This document shows, in pieces, positions 18,579 through 27,440 of a stretch of DNA of 64,000 nt. The position numbers and the translations under genes are program-made. Under the pieces are notes generated by a model. The model saw nothing but the letters and a program-made list of their open reading frames with translations, did no database searches and was not told the DNA's origin. The DNA comes from Glaciecola blandensis (GTDB lineage: Bacteria > Pseudomonadota > Gammaproteobacteria > Enterobacterales > Alteromonadaceae), in assembly GCF_031846165.1 (NCBI RefSeq), contig NZ_JAVRIE010000004.1, forward strand, positions 248,001 through 312,000. Reading direction: 5' to 3'. The number at the start of each line of letters is the position of its first letter. Within the stretch, counting starts at the first letter, position 1.

Positions 18579-19460
18579 GTTAGGTAGTTCGAAGCCTTCA
18601 TGCTCGCGAATATAGTCACCCTCTAATCCTAAACCATCAATCTCTTTGCTTAGAATTTTACTCAACCAACTCAGCGGTAAAAGCCGAGACGCAAACGCTG
18701 TCCGCTTTGCTTGATTGCCAAAAACGATTCTGGCTTTATTGCGCATCACCCCTTTCGCAATTTGCAAGGCCAAGGCGCGAGGCTCAGTCGTGAGGAATCG
18801 TTGTTTAAATTTTTGACTGTGCTCAAGCCGCGTAATGTTGGTGTTAATCCCACCAGGGTGCACCAAGTGGACTTGAACCTGAGGGTGCACCAGTTCTAGT
18901 TCGGCACGCAAAGATTCGGTATACCCTCGAATTGCAAACTTACTGGCGCTGTAATCTGCTGTGTTTGGAGGGGCAACTAAACCGAAAATACTCGACACAT
19001 TGACCAAAGCCGCCCAAGGGCGCTGAACAAGGTAGGGTAGGCTCGTTTTGCTGCCAAATACCATGCCATAGAAATTGACATCCATTACTCTTTCGAGAGT
19101 GTCATCAGAGGAGGCCCAGATAGGTTGGCTAGAACCTTCTATTCCTGCATTGTTGATAACAAGGTCAATATGTTCGTGAGTATCAATGCACTTGGCCAAA
19201 AAAGCAGACCATGCCTCTTTGCTGGCCACATCAACCACCTGACTTACGATAGGACTGCTGACATCAGCATGGGAACGATTCTTTTGCAGAGTCGCTTGAA
19301 TACTCTCAACCACTTGCGCTAAAGCTGAACCGTCAATGTCACAAATGGCAATTTTGCAACCAAACTCGGCAAAGAGATGGGCTAGGGCCGAACCAATACC
19401 TGAAGCGGCGCCACTAATGACCACTGTTTTGCCTTGATAAAAGCGCTGATACTCCTGCAT
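18555..19460 (-). CDS. Short-chain dehydrogenase/reductase
   Basis: A 301-residue classical SDR. The cofactor motif is ISGAASGIGSA, followed by NNAGIEG, catalytic Ser in NVSSIFG, and the YSASKFAIRG catalytic Tyr-Lys. The ORF can be extended to a TTG at 19487, but the ATG at 19460 has GGAGA 6 nt upstream, so I use it. The C-terminus is an extended basic tail. Substrate unknown; its convergent placement with chalcone isomerase-like and DUF3833 genes suggests the lipid-oxidation stress context known from relatives. Confidence 0.88.
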   Translation of the reverse strand: MQEYQRFYQGKTVVISGAASGIGSALAHLFAEFGCKIAICDIDGSALAQVVESIQATLQKNRSHADVSSPIVSQVVDVASKEAWSAFLAKCIDTHEHIDLVINNAGIEGSSQPIWASSDDTLERVMDVNFYGMVFGSKTSLPYLVQRPWAALVNVSSIFGLVAPPNTADYSASKFAIRGYTESLRAELELVHPQVQVHLVHPGGINTNITRLEHSQKFKQRFLTTEPRALALQIAKGVMRNKARIVFGNQAKRTAFASRLLPLSWLSKILSKEIDGLGLEGDYIREHEGFELPNKNDKTDN

Positions 19461-19570
19461 TGCTGTCTCCACTGCTTGATTTCGCAAGTTTCTACAAAGC
19501 TAGCATATGACCTTCTGAAGCAGAAAGCTAGTACGTCGACCGCAAGCAATATTGGCTTCTCCATGCCTCC

Positions 19571-20968
19571 TTATTCTGCTTGCTCACCTTGCAGTGTTCT
19601 TAATGGCAGCATTACTTCACAACCTAAGCCTGAGGCCTGAGATAATGGATTGTCGACAAATCGAAGTTGCCCTTCGTGTAAGTTAACAATGGCTTGGACT
19701 AGCGATAAGCCCAGACCATTGCCGGAGCGAGTTCTGCTTTTGTCTGCGCGATAGAAGCGTCTCGTTAGTTTATCAAAATCAGTTTTTGATGCACCCATGC
19801 CTGAATCGTAAACACGAAACGCTGCATGCTTTTGATCACCAAGCTTCGCAGCATCTAAGGTTATCAAAATACTGCCGCCAGCTTGGTTAAATTTAATTGC
19901 GTTATCGATGATATTGGCGAAGGTCTGAAATACTAAGTCTTTATCGCAGTATAAAGTAGCGTCCGTAATGCTAATCACGGTTTCTAAGTGTAGCTTGTGT
20001 TCTTCAATTATTGGTTCATACAGTTCGATGACATCGGCCAATACCAACGTTAGATCAACATTCGTAAACGCGCTGGTTTTCTGCTCTGTCTCCAAATCAG
20101 CAATACGCAGCAGAGAGTTAAATATGGATAATAAATTGTTGGATTCCTTTAGCAGTGACTCTTTTTCGCTACTATCTGACATACTTTCAATATGTGTTTG
20201 TAGGCGAGTGAGCGGTGTGCGAAGGTCATGCGCGATGTTATCAGATACCGATTTTATTCCTTGCACGGAAGTTTCAAATTGTTCCAGCATTTTGTTCAAG
20301 GCAATAGTCAGCTTGCTTAAATCGTCCCAATTACTATCTACCGGAAGACGTTCATGAAGCTTGCCGGTGGTGATAATGTTGTCCGCCTTGTCAGAAATCA
20401 AATTAATGCGATTCACTACGTAATATGCAACCCAAATACTCACAGCAGAAATTAAGCAAAGAATTAATATCATGACCCAGCCAAAGGTCTTACCAACCCA
20501 TTGAACAATCTCAATGTCGTCTATGTTTCGACCAATCAATAGCTCTTGTCCGTTAGTGAACGTCATTATTTTCGCCATGACATCATATTGTTGGGCAGAG
20601 TCGTCTCCAATTTTGAGAGACAACATGCCGTTTTTCACAACTTTAGACCCTTTTTCGGGCCAGAACAGCATATTGCCGGCCACAAACTTGTCATTATTGT
20701 CCTTCAAGTGATAGAAAAAGTCGTTGCCATTTTCCGCAATCCTATCGTTTAGGGCTTTCTCGACCGCTCGGGCACCAGCAACACGGTATAGAGAATTAAA
20801 ACCTCTAATATCAGCGTTAATCGCCGCTTCAGATTCTCGGATCAATAAATCATCGTTCGACAAGATTAAGAAATAGGTAATGAACACAACGCCCATCATA
20901 AGCAAGGAAGTGAAAACAATACTCAGTGTAAAGCTCGAACTTTTTTGAAAGGCAGCAATAGCTCGCAT
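19571..20968 (-). CDS. Sensor histidine kinase
   Basis: A 465-residue membrane kinase: transmembrane segments at ~15-37 and ~162-184, a periplasmic sensor domain between them, HAMP (~183-235), HisKA with phospho-acceptor H247 (SDNIAHDLRTPLTRL), and an HATPase with the N-box (FANIIDNAIKFN) and G-boxes (GMGAS, GNGLGLSL). It lies 8 nt downstream of an OmpR-type regulator and forms a two-component system with it. The signal is unknown. Confidence 0.93.
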   Translation of the reverse strand: MRAIAAFQKSSSFTLSIVFTSLLMMGVVFITYFLILSNDDLLIRESEAAINADIRGFNSLYRVAGARAVEKALNDRIAENGNDFFYHLKDNNDKFVAGNMLFWPEKGSKVVKNGMLSLKIGDDSAQQYDVMAKIMTFTNGQELLIGRNIDDIEIVQWVGKTFGWVMILILCLISAVSIWVAYYVVNRINLISDKADNIITTGKLHERLPVDSNWDDLSKLTIALNKMLEQFETSVQGIKSVSDNIAHDLRTPLTRLQTHIESMSDSSEKESLLKESNNLLSIFNSLLRIADLETEQKTSAFTNVDLTLVLADVIELYEPIIEEHKLHLETVISITDATLYCDKDLVFQTFANIIDNAIKFNQAGGSILITLDAAKLGDQKHAAFRVYDSGMGASKTDFDKLTRRFYRADKSRTRSGNGLGLSLVQAIVNLHEGQLRFVDNPLSQASGLGCEVMLPLRTLQGEQAE

Positions 20969-20976
20969 ACAGACTC

Positions 20977-21663
20977 CTAGGGCCGTTTGGGCTCTGAGAC
21001 GAGGTAACCCGCGCCACGTATGGTCTCGATGATGGGGTAACTAAAACCTTTATCTATTTTATTTCTTAAGCGACTAATATGCACATCGATGACATTGGTT
21101 TGAGGGTCAAAGTTATACTCCCATACTTTTTCCAGTAGCATGGTTCGCGTGACAATTTTTCCTGCGTTTTTCAGTAAATATTCGAGCAGCTTAAACTCTT
21201 TAGACTGTAAGTCGATGATTTGATTATCTCGGGTGACTCTGCGATTGATAAGGTCGAGGGTTAAGTCGCCAAGCTTGAGTTCTGTGATTGCAGGGCTTGC
21301 CGATTTATTTCGAGAAGCGGCAACTTCCGTTCTAGCTAACAGTTCTTCAAATGCAAAGGGCTTGGTCATATAGTCGTCAGCCCCTGAACGCAATCCTTTT
21401 ACTTTGTCCTCGACTTTATTTTTAGCACTAAGAATCACTGCTGGCGTATTATCGTTGGCGGCTCTAATGGTGTTCAATAAAGTAATACCGTCAAGCTCTG
21501 GCAGCATTCTGTCGAGTATGATGACGTCATAGGAATTAGCAGTCGCGAGAGTAAGGCCTTTCTTACCATCTTGTGCAAGGTCAGCTAAATGTCCCAACTC
21601 TGTGAAACCTTTGTAGATAAAGTTCGCAACGGTTGGGTCATCTTCAACGATAAGTATCTTCAT
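20977..21663 (-). CDS. OmpR-family response regulator
   Basis: A 228-residue regulator with receiver domain (acidic pair E7/D8/D9 region, phospho-acceptor D51 in VIILDRMLPELDG, K101 in YMTKPF) and a C-terminal winged helix (VIDVHISRLRNKID, IETIRGAGYLV). First gene of the two-component operon. Similar to heavy-metal or tricarboxylate sensing regulators (CusR/TctD group), but nothing nearby identifies its targets. Confidence 0.94.
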   Translation of the reverse strand: MKILIVEDDPTVANFIYKGFTELGHLADLAQDGKKGLTLATANSYDVIILDRMLPELDGITLLNTIRAANDNTPAVILSAKNKVEDKVKGLRSGADDYMTKPFAFEELLARTEVAASRNKSASPAITELKLGDLTLDLINRRVTRDNQIIDLQSKEFKLLEYLLKNAGKIVTRTMLLEKVWEYNFDPQTNVIDVHISRLRNKIDKGFSYPIIETIRGAGYLVSEPKRP

Positions 21664-21802
21664 AATTTATGTACTTTTTCTTTAAGTTCTCACGTACAAA
21701 GCGACGCTCGAGAGGTTTAGGGCGTGCAGCCTTTGTTTTATTGTGTTTAGATACGCAGAATAGGTAAATTTAGACCGATATTCTGAAATTAGGAGAGAAA
21801 TT

Positions 21803-22189
21803 TTGACCATAGTCGTTATTTGTTTAGCCATTGTAGTGTTTATGCCAATGCTGGCGAAAGTGCCCTTGGCAATTGCAATGAGCAAATCTGGAAAATATGA
21901 TAACAAGTCGCCTCGTGCACAGCAAAAAGCATTAGATGGTTTTGGTGCTCGTGCCCATGCTGCACATGAAAATTGTTTTGAAGCGACAACGTATTTCGGA
22001 CCAAGTATTTTACTGGTCATTGCGCTCAATGCTGTCACTCTTACCACGGCATATTTATGTCTTGCGTTCGTCGTATGCCGTTTACTCTATTTAATCTGCT
22101 ATTGGATGAATTGGGATATTTTACGCAGCACAGTTTGGGTGATTGGCATGGGAACCATCGCTGCTCACTATTATTACCTCCTAAATTAA
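21803..22189 (+). CDS. MAPEG family membrane protein
   Basis: A 128-residue protein with four predicted membrane helices and the MAPEG signature region RAQQKALDGFGARAHAAHENCFEA. Start is TTG at 21803, preceded by a strong AGGAG at 21791-21795; no ATG gives the full first helix. Eukaryotic members handle eicosanoids and glutathione conjugates; bacterial function is uncertain. Confidence 0.88.
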   Translation: MTIVVICLAIVVFMPMLAKVPLAIAMSKSGKYDNKSPRAQQKALDGFGARAHAAHENCFEATTYFGPSILLVIALNAVTLTTAYLCLAFVVCRLLYLICYWMNWDILRSTVWVIGMGTIAAHYYYLLN

Positions 22190-22218
22190 CCATTATTATC
22201 TTCTGACTGAAACTGCGT

Positions 22219-23958
22219 TCAAGCGGGCCGAGGAAAGCAATAGTGTTCAGGGTAGGGTGTGAAGTTTGGAATAACACCGCTGCTGGTTAGGGCTTGAATA
22301 CTCTGCCAATACTCGGCTGTCATAATGTCACCATGTAGCTCTTTAAGTATTTCTTTAAATTCTCTTTTGCCAACAATAAAGTGTTCGAACTGTTCTGGAA
22401 AAACATCACTTGGCCCCACTGATAGCGTGTCTATCGCATAAGGGTCATCGCTTTTCGGCAAGCTTCTAAAATGCCGCTCAGACATATAACAAATCTCATC
22501 ATAATCATAGAAGATGACACGTCCGGTTTTCGTGACGCCGAAATTTTTGTGCAGCATATCACCCGGAAATACGTTAGCTAAGGCAATCTGTTTGATACAC
22601 AGGCCAAGCTCATTCAGCACATTTCTTATCTTGATAGGATCTTGTTCCTGTTGAAGGTAAAGATTCAATGGCGTCATTTTTCGTTCAATGTATAAGTGCG
22701 AAATGACTATTTCAGTTTCTGTTATTGAAATACTGCTCTGGCAAGTTTCAAGTAAGTAATCGAGCAGCTCTTTGGACACTCTTTGCTTGGGAAAACGAAA
22801 GTTCATATACTCATGCGTGTCGGCCATACGGCCAACGCGGTCAGTGGTTTTGACCAATCGATAGCGATCCTTTACATAGTCGCGAGTAATTTTTTTACTT
22901 TCAGCAAATTCATCTTTAATCACTTTAAACACGACGCCATAGCTTGGCAAATGGAAAACTGCCATTACTAAACCTTTGATGCCGGGTGCCAACGCAAATT
23001 CATCATCGCTAGTATCTAGGTGCTGCAGATAGTTGCGATAAAAGACCGTTTTTCCATGCTTATAAAAACCCAAAGACATATATAGTTCGAAATGCTTCTT
23101 ATGAGGCAGAAGCTCCTGAAGAAAGGCCACAACTTCAGCGGGATATTGCGTTTCTGCCATAAAGTAAGAACGAGCAAAACTAAAAATGACGCTTAAGTGA
23201 TGACGTTCGGTGAGCAAAGCATCTACGACCAGCTTATGGTCGAGGGTCATTTTTAAGGCAATCACGAAGGGAAGCGTTTCATCAGGCATACAAATTCGAC
23301 CGACCAGATATGCTGCTTTTCCACGATAAAAAACGGGCTTAAGTAATTCGACAGTGTGAACACTTGCTAACTGTTCACGGTCGAGTCGTGCTCGTAAGGC
23401 TTTATCCATATTTTGCAAATCGTGCTCAAGATTATCAAATGGGACTGCAAAGCGAAATGTATCGAAGATTGCTTCATGCATGGCTCTGACTGTGCCTGAG
23501 GTGTCAAAGCGGTAAATGACTTTTTCGCGGTCAGGCCCCGAAAGATAACAACGACTTGGCAGCACAAACATCATTGTTTCATCAATTTTTGCATGTTTGA
23601 AAATACGTCCAATTACAGAATTGTAAAAAGTTTCTGCAAGTTCAAACTGAGGGTGATTATTCAGTAGCTTGGTATATTGCGCTTTTGCCTCTTGCCAAAA
23701 TTCACTTTCCTGTTGACGAGGGTGTACTTGTTCATACAAGTCAATAACAATCTCACTCAAGCTTTGTTCATACACGGCAATACGGTCTTTGATTGCTAAT
23801 TGAGATTCACTCCATAAGGATTGCTCAAATCGCTCTTTTGCGCCAGCTGTGATGCGGCTATGACGCCGGTATGAACGGTCAAAACCGCTAATCACTTGGT
23901 AAGCGAAGTGGCGAGCAACTTTACTAGTATCTACCTCTGATGCTTGATTCTCGTTCAT
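22219..23958 (-). CDS. aceK: Isocitrate dehydrogenase kinase/phosphatase
   Basis: A 579-residue bifunctional enzyme that inactivates isocitrate dehydrogenase by phosphorylation and reactivates it, steering carbon into the glyoxylate shunt. Typical segments are VLPSRCYLSGPDREKVIYRF, FHLPSYGVVFKVIKDEF, PGDMLHKNFGVT and VIFYDYDEICYM. Length matches E. coli AceK. It is not next to aceBA here, so it is separately transcribed. Fits the acetate symporter at the window start. Confidence 0.95.
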   Translation of the reverse strand: MNENQASEVDTSKVARHFAYQVISGFDRSYRRHSRITAGAKERFEQSLWSESQLAIKDRIAVYEQSLSEIVIDLYEQVHPRQQESEFWQEAKAQYTKLLNNHPQFELAETFYNSVIGRIFKHAKIDETMMFVLPSRCYLSGPDREKVIYRFDTSGTVRAMHEAIFDTFRFAVPFDNLEHDLQNMDKALRARLDREQLASVHTVELLKPVFYRGKAAYLVGRICMPDETLPFVIALKMTLDHKLVVDALLTERHHLSVIFSFARSYFMAETQYPAEVVAFLQELLPHKKHFELYMSLGFYKHGKTVFYRNYLQHLDTSDDEFALAPGIKGLVMAVFHLPSYGVVFKVIKDEFAESKKITRDYVKDRYRLVKTTDRVGRMADTHEYMNFRFPKQRVSKELLDYLLETCQSSISITETEIVISHLYIERKMTPLNLYLQQEQDPIKIRNVLNELGLCIKQIALANVFPGDMLHKNFGVTKTGRVIFYDYDEICYMSERHFRSLPKSDDPYAIDTLSVGPSDVFPEQFEHFIVGKREFKEILKELHGDIMTAEYWQSIQALTSSGVIPNFTPYPEHYCFPRPA

Positions 23959-24103
23959 AAGGCGTATCTTTTTCTGCGCAGGTGTTTATTTGATAAAGTA
24001 AGAATATACTGTGTATGAAAAGAGATGTCGCATAATTGAAACCTATATTGGCTATCTGTTGACTAAGGTATAGGTTCTTAGCGCAAAAATGGAAGGAGCT
24101 TCC

Positions 24104-24643
24104 TTGATCTACAGCACTATCGACAAATTATTCTTTGGCCTAACCTTACTGTTTGCTTTGCAGGTACCACAGCTTGCTGACCAGTATCATCAATTCATTG
24201 CAGGCGCTTATGATGCAAACCAATGGCAAATTGACGGTTACCAGACGACGGCTGACAAATACGGTTATCCGTCAATCGACGATATGATCGAACACCATTT
24301 GAAAAATGATGTAGAAAGTGTGCGCGATGATGCAATACAAAAACAAAGTACACTACAGAGGCAGAATGACCTTGGAAAAGGTCTTCAAGTGTTTGCGGAG
24401 GGGAATCTGATAGAAAAGATTGGCTTTATGCTGTCGCCATCGGGTTGGCCATACCTTGATAAAACCCTGAAGCAATTCACTTTTGGCCTACCGATTAGCA
24501 CTGAGGGCATTTTGTTCGGTGTGATCTTAGGGCTGTTGCTGAATCTTATTATTAGCGCTCCGACTCAAATAGTTGTACGAAAAAGAAGGGCGCGCAAAAA
24601 AGCAGCAAAAGAAGAGAATATTCCAAAAAAGCAGCCTCTTTGA
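24104..24643 (+). CDS. DUF2937-like membrane protein
   Basis: About 179 residues. One hydrophobic segment near the N-terminus (DKLFFGLTLLFALQVPQLADQY), a soluble helical middle, and a second segment near the C-terminus (GILFGVILGLLLNLIISAP) followed by a very basic tail. It resembles DUF2937 proteins. An ATG at 24089 is in frame, but AAGGAG at 24092-24097 lies inside that extension and is correctly spaced for the TTG at 24104, which I prefer. Function unknown. Confidence 0.72.
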   Translation: MIYSTIDKLFFGLTLLFALQVPQLADQYHQFIAGAYDANQWQIDGYQTTADKYGYPSIDDMIEHHLKNDVESVRDDAIQKQSTLQRQNDLGKGLQVFAEGNLIEKIGFMLSPSGWPYLDKTLKQFTFGLPISTEGILFGVILGLLLNLIISAPTQIVVRKRRARKKAAKEENIPKKQPL

Positions 24644-24706
24644 TGATGAAAATTCATTTAACATGATTTAATTGAGTGAATATCGCGTTTATGTCCAAAA
24701 CGTGGT

Positions 24707-24730
24707 TGACATATAGACGTCTATACGGCA
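24707..24730. promoter_or_regulatory. MetJ-like operator at the thr promoter
   Basis: A perfect met box AGACGTCT (24715-24722) sits in the 14-bp palindrome TATAGACGTCTATA, with flanking 8-mers TGACATAT and ATACGGCA each matching 5 of 8 met-box positions. It overlaps a consensus -35 TTGACA (24706-24711). The same TAGACGTCTA occurs upstream of metK. This suggests methionine/SAM repression of the threonine operon; not demonstrated. Confidence 0.5.
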
Positions 24731-24740
24731 AATTGAGCCT

Positions 24741-24869
24741 ATGAAAAGAACAATAAAAACTAACGACATTAACCTTAAAGTAGGGGTGGTTGCATCAGCT
24801 AAGTTGACGCTAACTATTTCTATGATGATTATGGGTATGATTACCATCCTTACCAGGGGCGGTCGTTAG
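24741..24869 (+). CDS. thrL: thr operon leader peptide
   Basis: A 42-codon ORF beginning MKRTIKTND and ending TILTRGGR, containing six Thr and six Ile codons, four of each within the last 20. It ends 27 nt before an attenuator hairpin upstream of thrA. That is the arrangement of a Thr/Ile-sensing leader. The start has no good ribosome site and lies near the expected transcription start, so initiation could be leaderless or at an internal Met (24822). Existence of the leader is well supported; the exact start is not. Confidence 0.7.
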   Translation: MKRTIKTNDINLKVGVVASAKLTLTISMMIMGMITILTRGGR

Positions 24870-24896
24870 CTTGCGCAAGATTTAAAGTTAACGAAA

Positions 24897-24919
24897 GCCC
24901 GCAAATAGCGGGCTTTTTT
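24897..24919 (+). terminator. thr attenuator terminator
   Basis: GCCCGC-AAATA-GCGGGC followed by TTTTTT, 55 nt before the thrA start. A small hairpin CTTGCGCAAG (24870-24879) right after the leader stop may act as the pause or antiterminator partner. Classical transcription attenuation by Thr/Ile tRNA charging is inferred. Confidence 0.85.
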
Positions 24920-24974
24920 GTATGCGGCTAGTAAAAGAATGTAAACAGATAAAATGAGAGTACAGGAGTAATAC

Positions 24975-27440
24975 ATGAAGGTTTTAAAGTTTGGTGGGTC
25001 GAGTTTAGCTGATGCAACACGTTACATGCGCGTGTTGGAAATTAGCACCGATACACATCAAACAGAAGGGGCGGCAGTTGTATTGTCAGCACCTAAAGGC
25101 GTAACAAACGCCCTCTCATTGTTATGTGAACAAGCTGAGTCTAGCGCTGATTATGGCGAATTGTTTGCCAAATTGAATATGACCTTACATGGCATCGCAG
25201 ACGATTTAAACGGCACCCTCGACAACTTTTCTTATCAGCCGCTTAGCGATTTCATCAAGCTAAAGCTGAGTGAGTTAGAACAGCAATTAAAAGGCATCGC
25301 CTTACTGAAAACCTGCCCTGAACAAGTTACTGCTTCAATATTGAGTTTGGGTGAGTATCTAAGCGTGCGCATCTTTAGCGAAATCTTGAATGCCAAAGGT
25401 ATTGCCAATGAGATTATCGACCCCGTCGAATATGTTGTCGCAAATGGCAGCTACCTTGATAGTATCGCTGACCTAAGCGCGAGCAAAGCGCGTTTTAGTG
25501 AGGTCAATACAGATGGCTCAAAACTACTGATTATGCCCGGTTTTGTTGCGGTTAATGATCTGGGTGAAAAAGTCACTTTAGGGCGTAATGGCTCGGATTA
25601 CTCTGCAGCAATACTCGCTGCGTGCATTGATGCTAGTTGTTGCGAAATTTGGACAGATGTGGATGGTGTTTATAACGCCGATCCTAACCAGGTTGATGGC
25701 GCTGTTTTGCTAGATAAGTTAACTTATCAAGAAGCGATGGAATTGTCTTACTTCGGCGCAAAAGTGCTTCATCCTAAAACAATTGGTCCAATTGCCCAGT
25801 ACAGCATCCCTTGCCTTATTCGCAATACCTTAAACCCGGCCGCTCCAGGCACATTGATTTCTCATGAAGCGAGTGAAAAATGGACCAGTGTTAAAGGTAT
25901 ATCACACCTCGAAGACGTAGTGATGTTCAATATTGCAGGCCCCGGAATGAAAGGCATGGTGGGTATGGCAAGTCGCATTTTTGATGTGATCTCAACGGGC
26001 AATATTTCAATCAGCTTAATCACACAAAGTTCATCTGAATACAGCATCAGCTTTTGTATTCAGCAAAAAGATGCAGACCGGGCACTTGATTTATTAGATG
26101 AAAGCTTTGCATTAGAACTTAGCAATCAATTGTTAGAACCCATTGAAGTTCGTCGAGAACTCGCCATTGTCACCTTAGTGGGTGATGGTATGCGTCAATC
26201 TAAAGGCATGGCCGCGAAGTTTTTCAGTGCTTTAGCGCAGGCTAGGGTGAACAATGTTGCTATTGCTCAAGGCTCATCCGAGCGCTCAATTAGTACCGTG
26301 ATTGAAAACGCGAAAGCGAAAAAAGCAGTAAAAGTCATCCATCAGAATTTCTTTACTAAGAAACATACTATCGATGCATTTTTAATTGGTTGCGGCACCG
26401 TCGGTGCTGAGTTGTTGAGGCAAATCGCACAACAGCAAGCATCTCTGTTGGGCAGAGACATCCGTCTCGAGGTCTTTGGTATCGCAAATAGTCGCAAATT
26501 ACTTTTGAATAATAACGGTATTGATTTAAATGGCGACTGGAAGGGAGCATTAGACAATGTCGAGGAAGGTTTCTCGGTCGCTCGTATTCATAAATTTGCA
26601 AATGACAATAGCTTGGTAAATCCGGTCATTATTGATTGTACTAGCAATGAAACAATTGCCGATTTGTATTTAGAAATGATGAACAGTGGTTGTCACGTTG
26701 TTACGCCAAACAAGAAAGCAAATACGTCAACCATGGCGCAGTACAAAGCCTTGCAACGCACTGCGCAATCAACTAATCGTCAGTATTTATATGAAACAAC
26801 GGTTGGGGCTGGCCTGCCGGTTATCGACAATTTACAAAAATTAGTTGCTGCGGGCGATGAGCTAGAGAGTTTTGAAGGTATTTTGTCGGGTTCACTATCT
26901 TATGTGTTTGGTAAGTTAGACGAGGGAATGAGCCTATCTGAAGCAACATTAGTGGCAAAATCGAATGGATTTACTGAGCCTGATCCAAGAGATGATTTAT
27001 CTGGCATGGACGTGGCTAGAAAACTGTTGATCATGGCAAGAGAGTCAGGTTTAGAGTTAGAGCTATCAGATATTCAAATTGAATCGGTGTTGCCTGCTAG
27101 TTTCGACTCCTCGGGGTCCATTGAGCAGTTTCTCGAAAACTTGCCAAGCCTCGATGCAGAAATAAAGGAACGCGCGCAAAAAGCCAATGAGGACGGCAAA
27201 GTACTTCGCTATGTCGGTTCAATTAAGCAGAACAAATGTAAAGTATCTATACAAGAAGTGGCGCTGTCACATCCTTTAGCAGCAGTTAAAGACGGTGAAA
27301 ATGCCTTAGCCATTCACAGTAAGTATTATCAGCCAATTCCTTTCGTTATTCGAGGGTACGGTGCGGGCGCTACAGTAACTGCTGCGGGTGTATTCGCAGA
27401 CGTATTACGGACCATGCCTTGGACACAGGACTTTGCTTAA
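24975..27440 (+). CDS. thrA: Bifunctional aspartokinase/homoserine dehydrogenase I
   Basis: An 821-residue fusion. The aspartokinase domain starts KFGGSSLAD and has WTDVDGVYNADP; two ACT domains follow (~315-460, IAGPGMKGMVGMASRIF, LVGDGMRQSKGMAAKFF); the homoserine dehydrogenase domain begins LIGCGTVGAELLRQ and carries TTVGAGLPVI and LSGSLSYVFGKLDEG. It makes aspartyl phosphate and reduces aspartate semialdehyde to homoserine. CAGGAG precedes the ATG. Start of the thrABC operon behind an attenuator. Length is the same as E. coli ThrA within a few residues. Confidence 0.97.
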   Translation: MKVLKFGGSSLADATRYMRVLEISTDTHQTEGAAVVLSAPKGVTNALSLLCEQAESSADYGELFAKLNMTLHGIADDLNGTLDNFSYQPLSDFIKLKLSELEQQLKGIALLKTCPEQVTASILSLGEYLSVRIFSEILNAKGIANEIIDPVEYVVANGSYLDSIADLSASKARFSEVNTDGSKLLIMPGFVAVNDLGEKVTLGRNGSDYSAAILAACIDASCCEIWTDVDGVYNADPNQVDGAVLLDKLTYQEAMELSYFGAKVLHPKTIGPIAQYSIPCLIRNTLNPAAPGTLISHEASEKWTSVKGISHLEDVVMFNIAGPGMKGMVGMASRIFDVISTGNISISLITQSSSEYSISFCIQQKDADRALDLLDESFALELSNQLLEPIEVRRELAIVTLVGDGMRQSKGMAAKFFSALAQARVNNVAIAQGSSERSISTVIENAKAKKAVKVIHQNFFTKKHTIDAFLIGCGTVGAELLRQIAQQQASLLGRDIRLEVFGIANSRKLLLNNNGIDLNGDWKGALDNVEEGFSVARIHKFANDNSLVNPVIIDCTSNETIADLYLEMMNSGCHVVTPNKKANTSTMAQYKALQRTAQSTNRQYLYETTVGAGLPVIDNLQKLVAAGDELESFEGILSGSLSYVFGKLDEGMSLSEATLVAKSNGFTEPDPRDDLSGMDVARKLLIMARESGLELELSDIQIESVLPASFDSSGSIEQFLENLPSLDAEIKERAQKANEDGKVLRYVGSIKQNKCKVSIQEVALSHPLAAVKDGENALAIHSKYYQPIPFVIRGYGAGATVTAAGVFADVLRTMPWTQDFA

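Noticed and set aside
27419..27439. Earlier ATG for thrB inside thrA
   Set aside because: Adds seven residues not seen in homoserine kinases; the TAATG-coupled start at 27440 is better.
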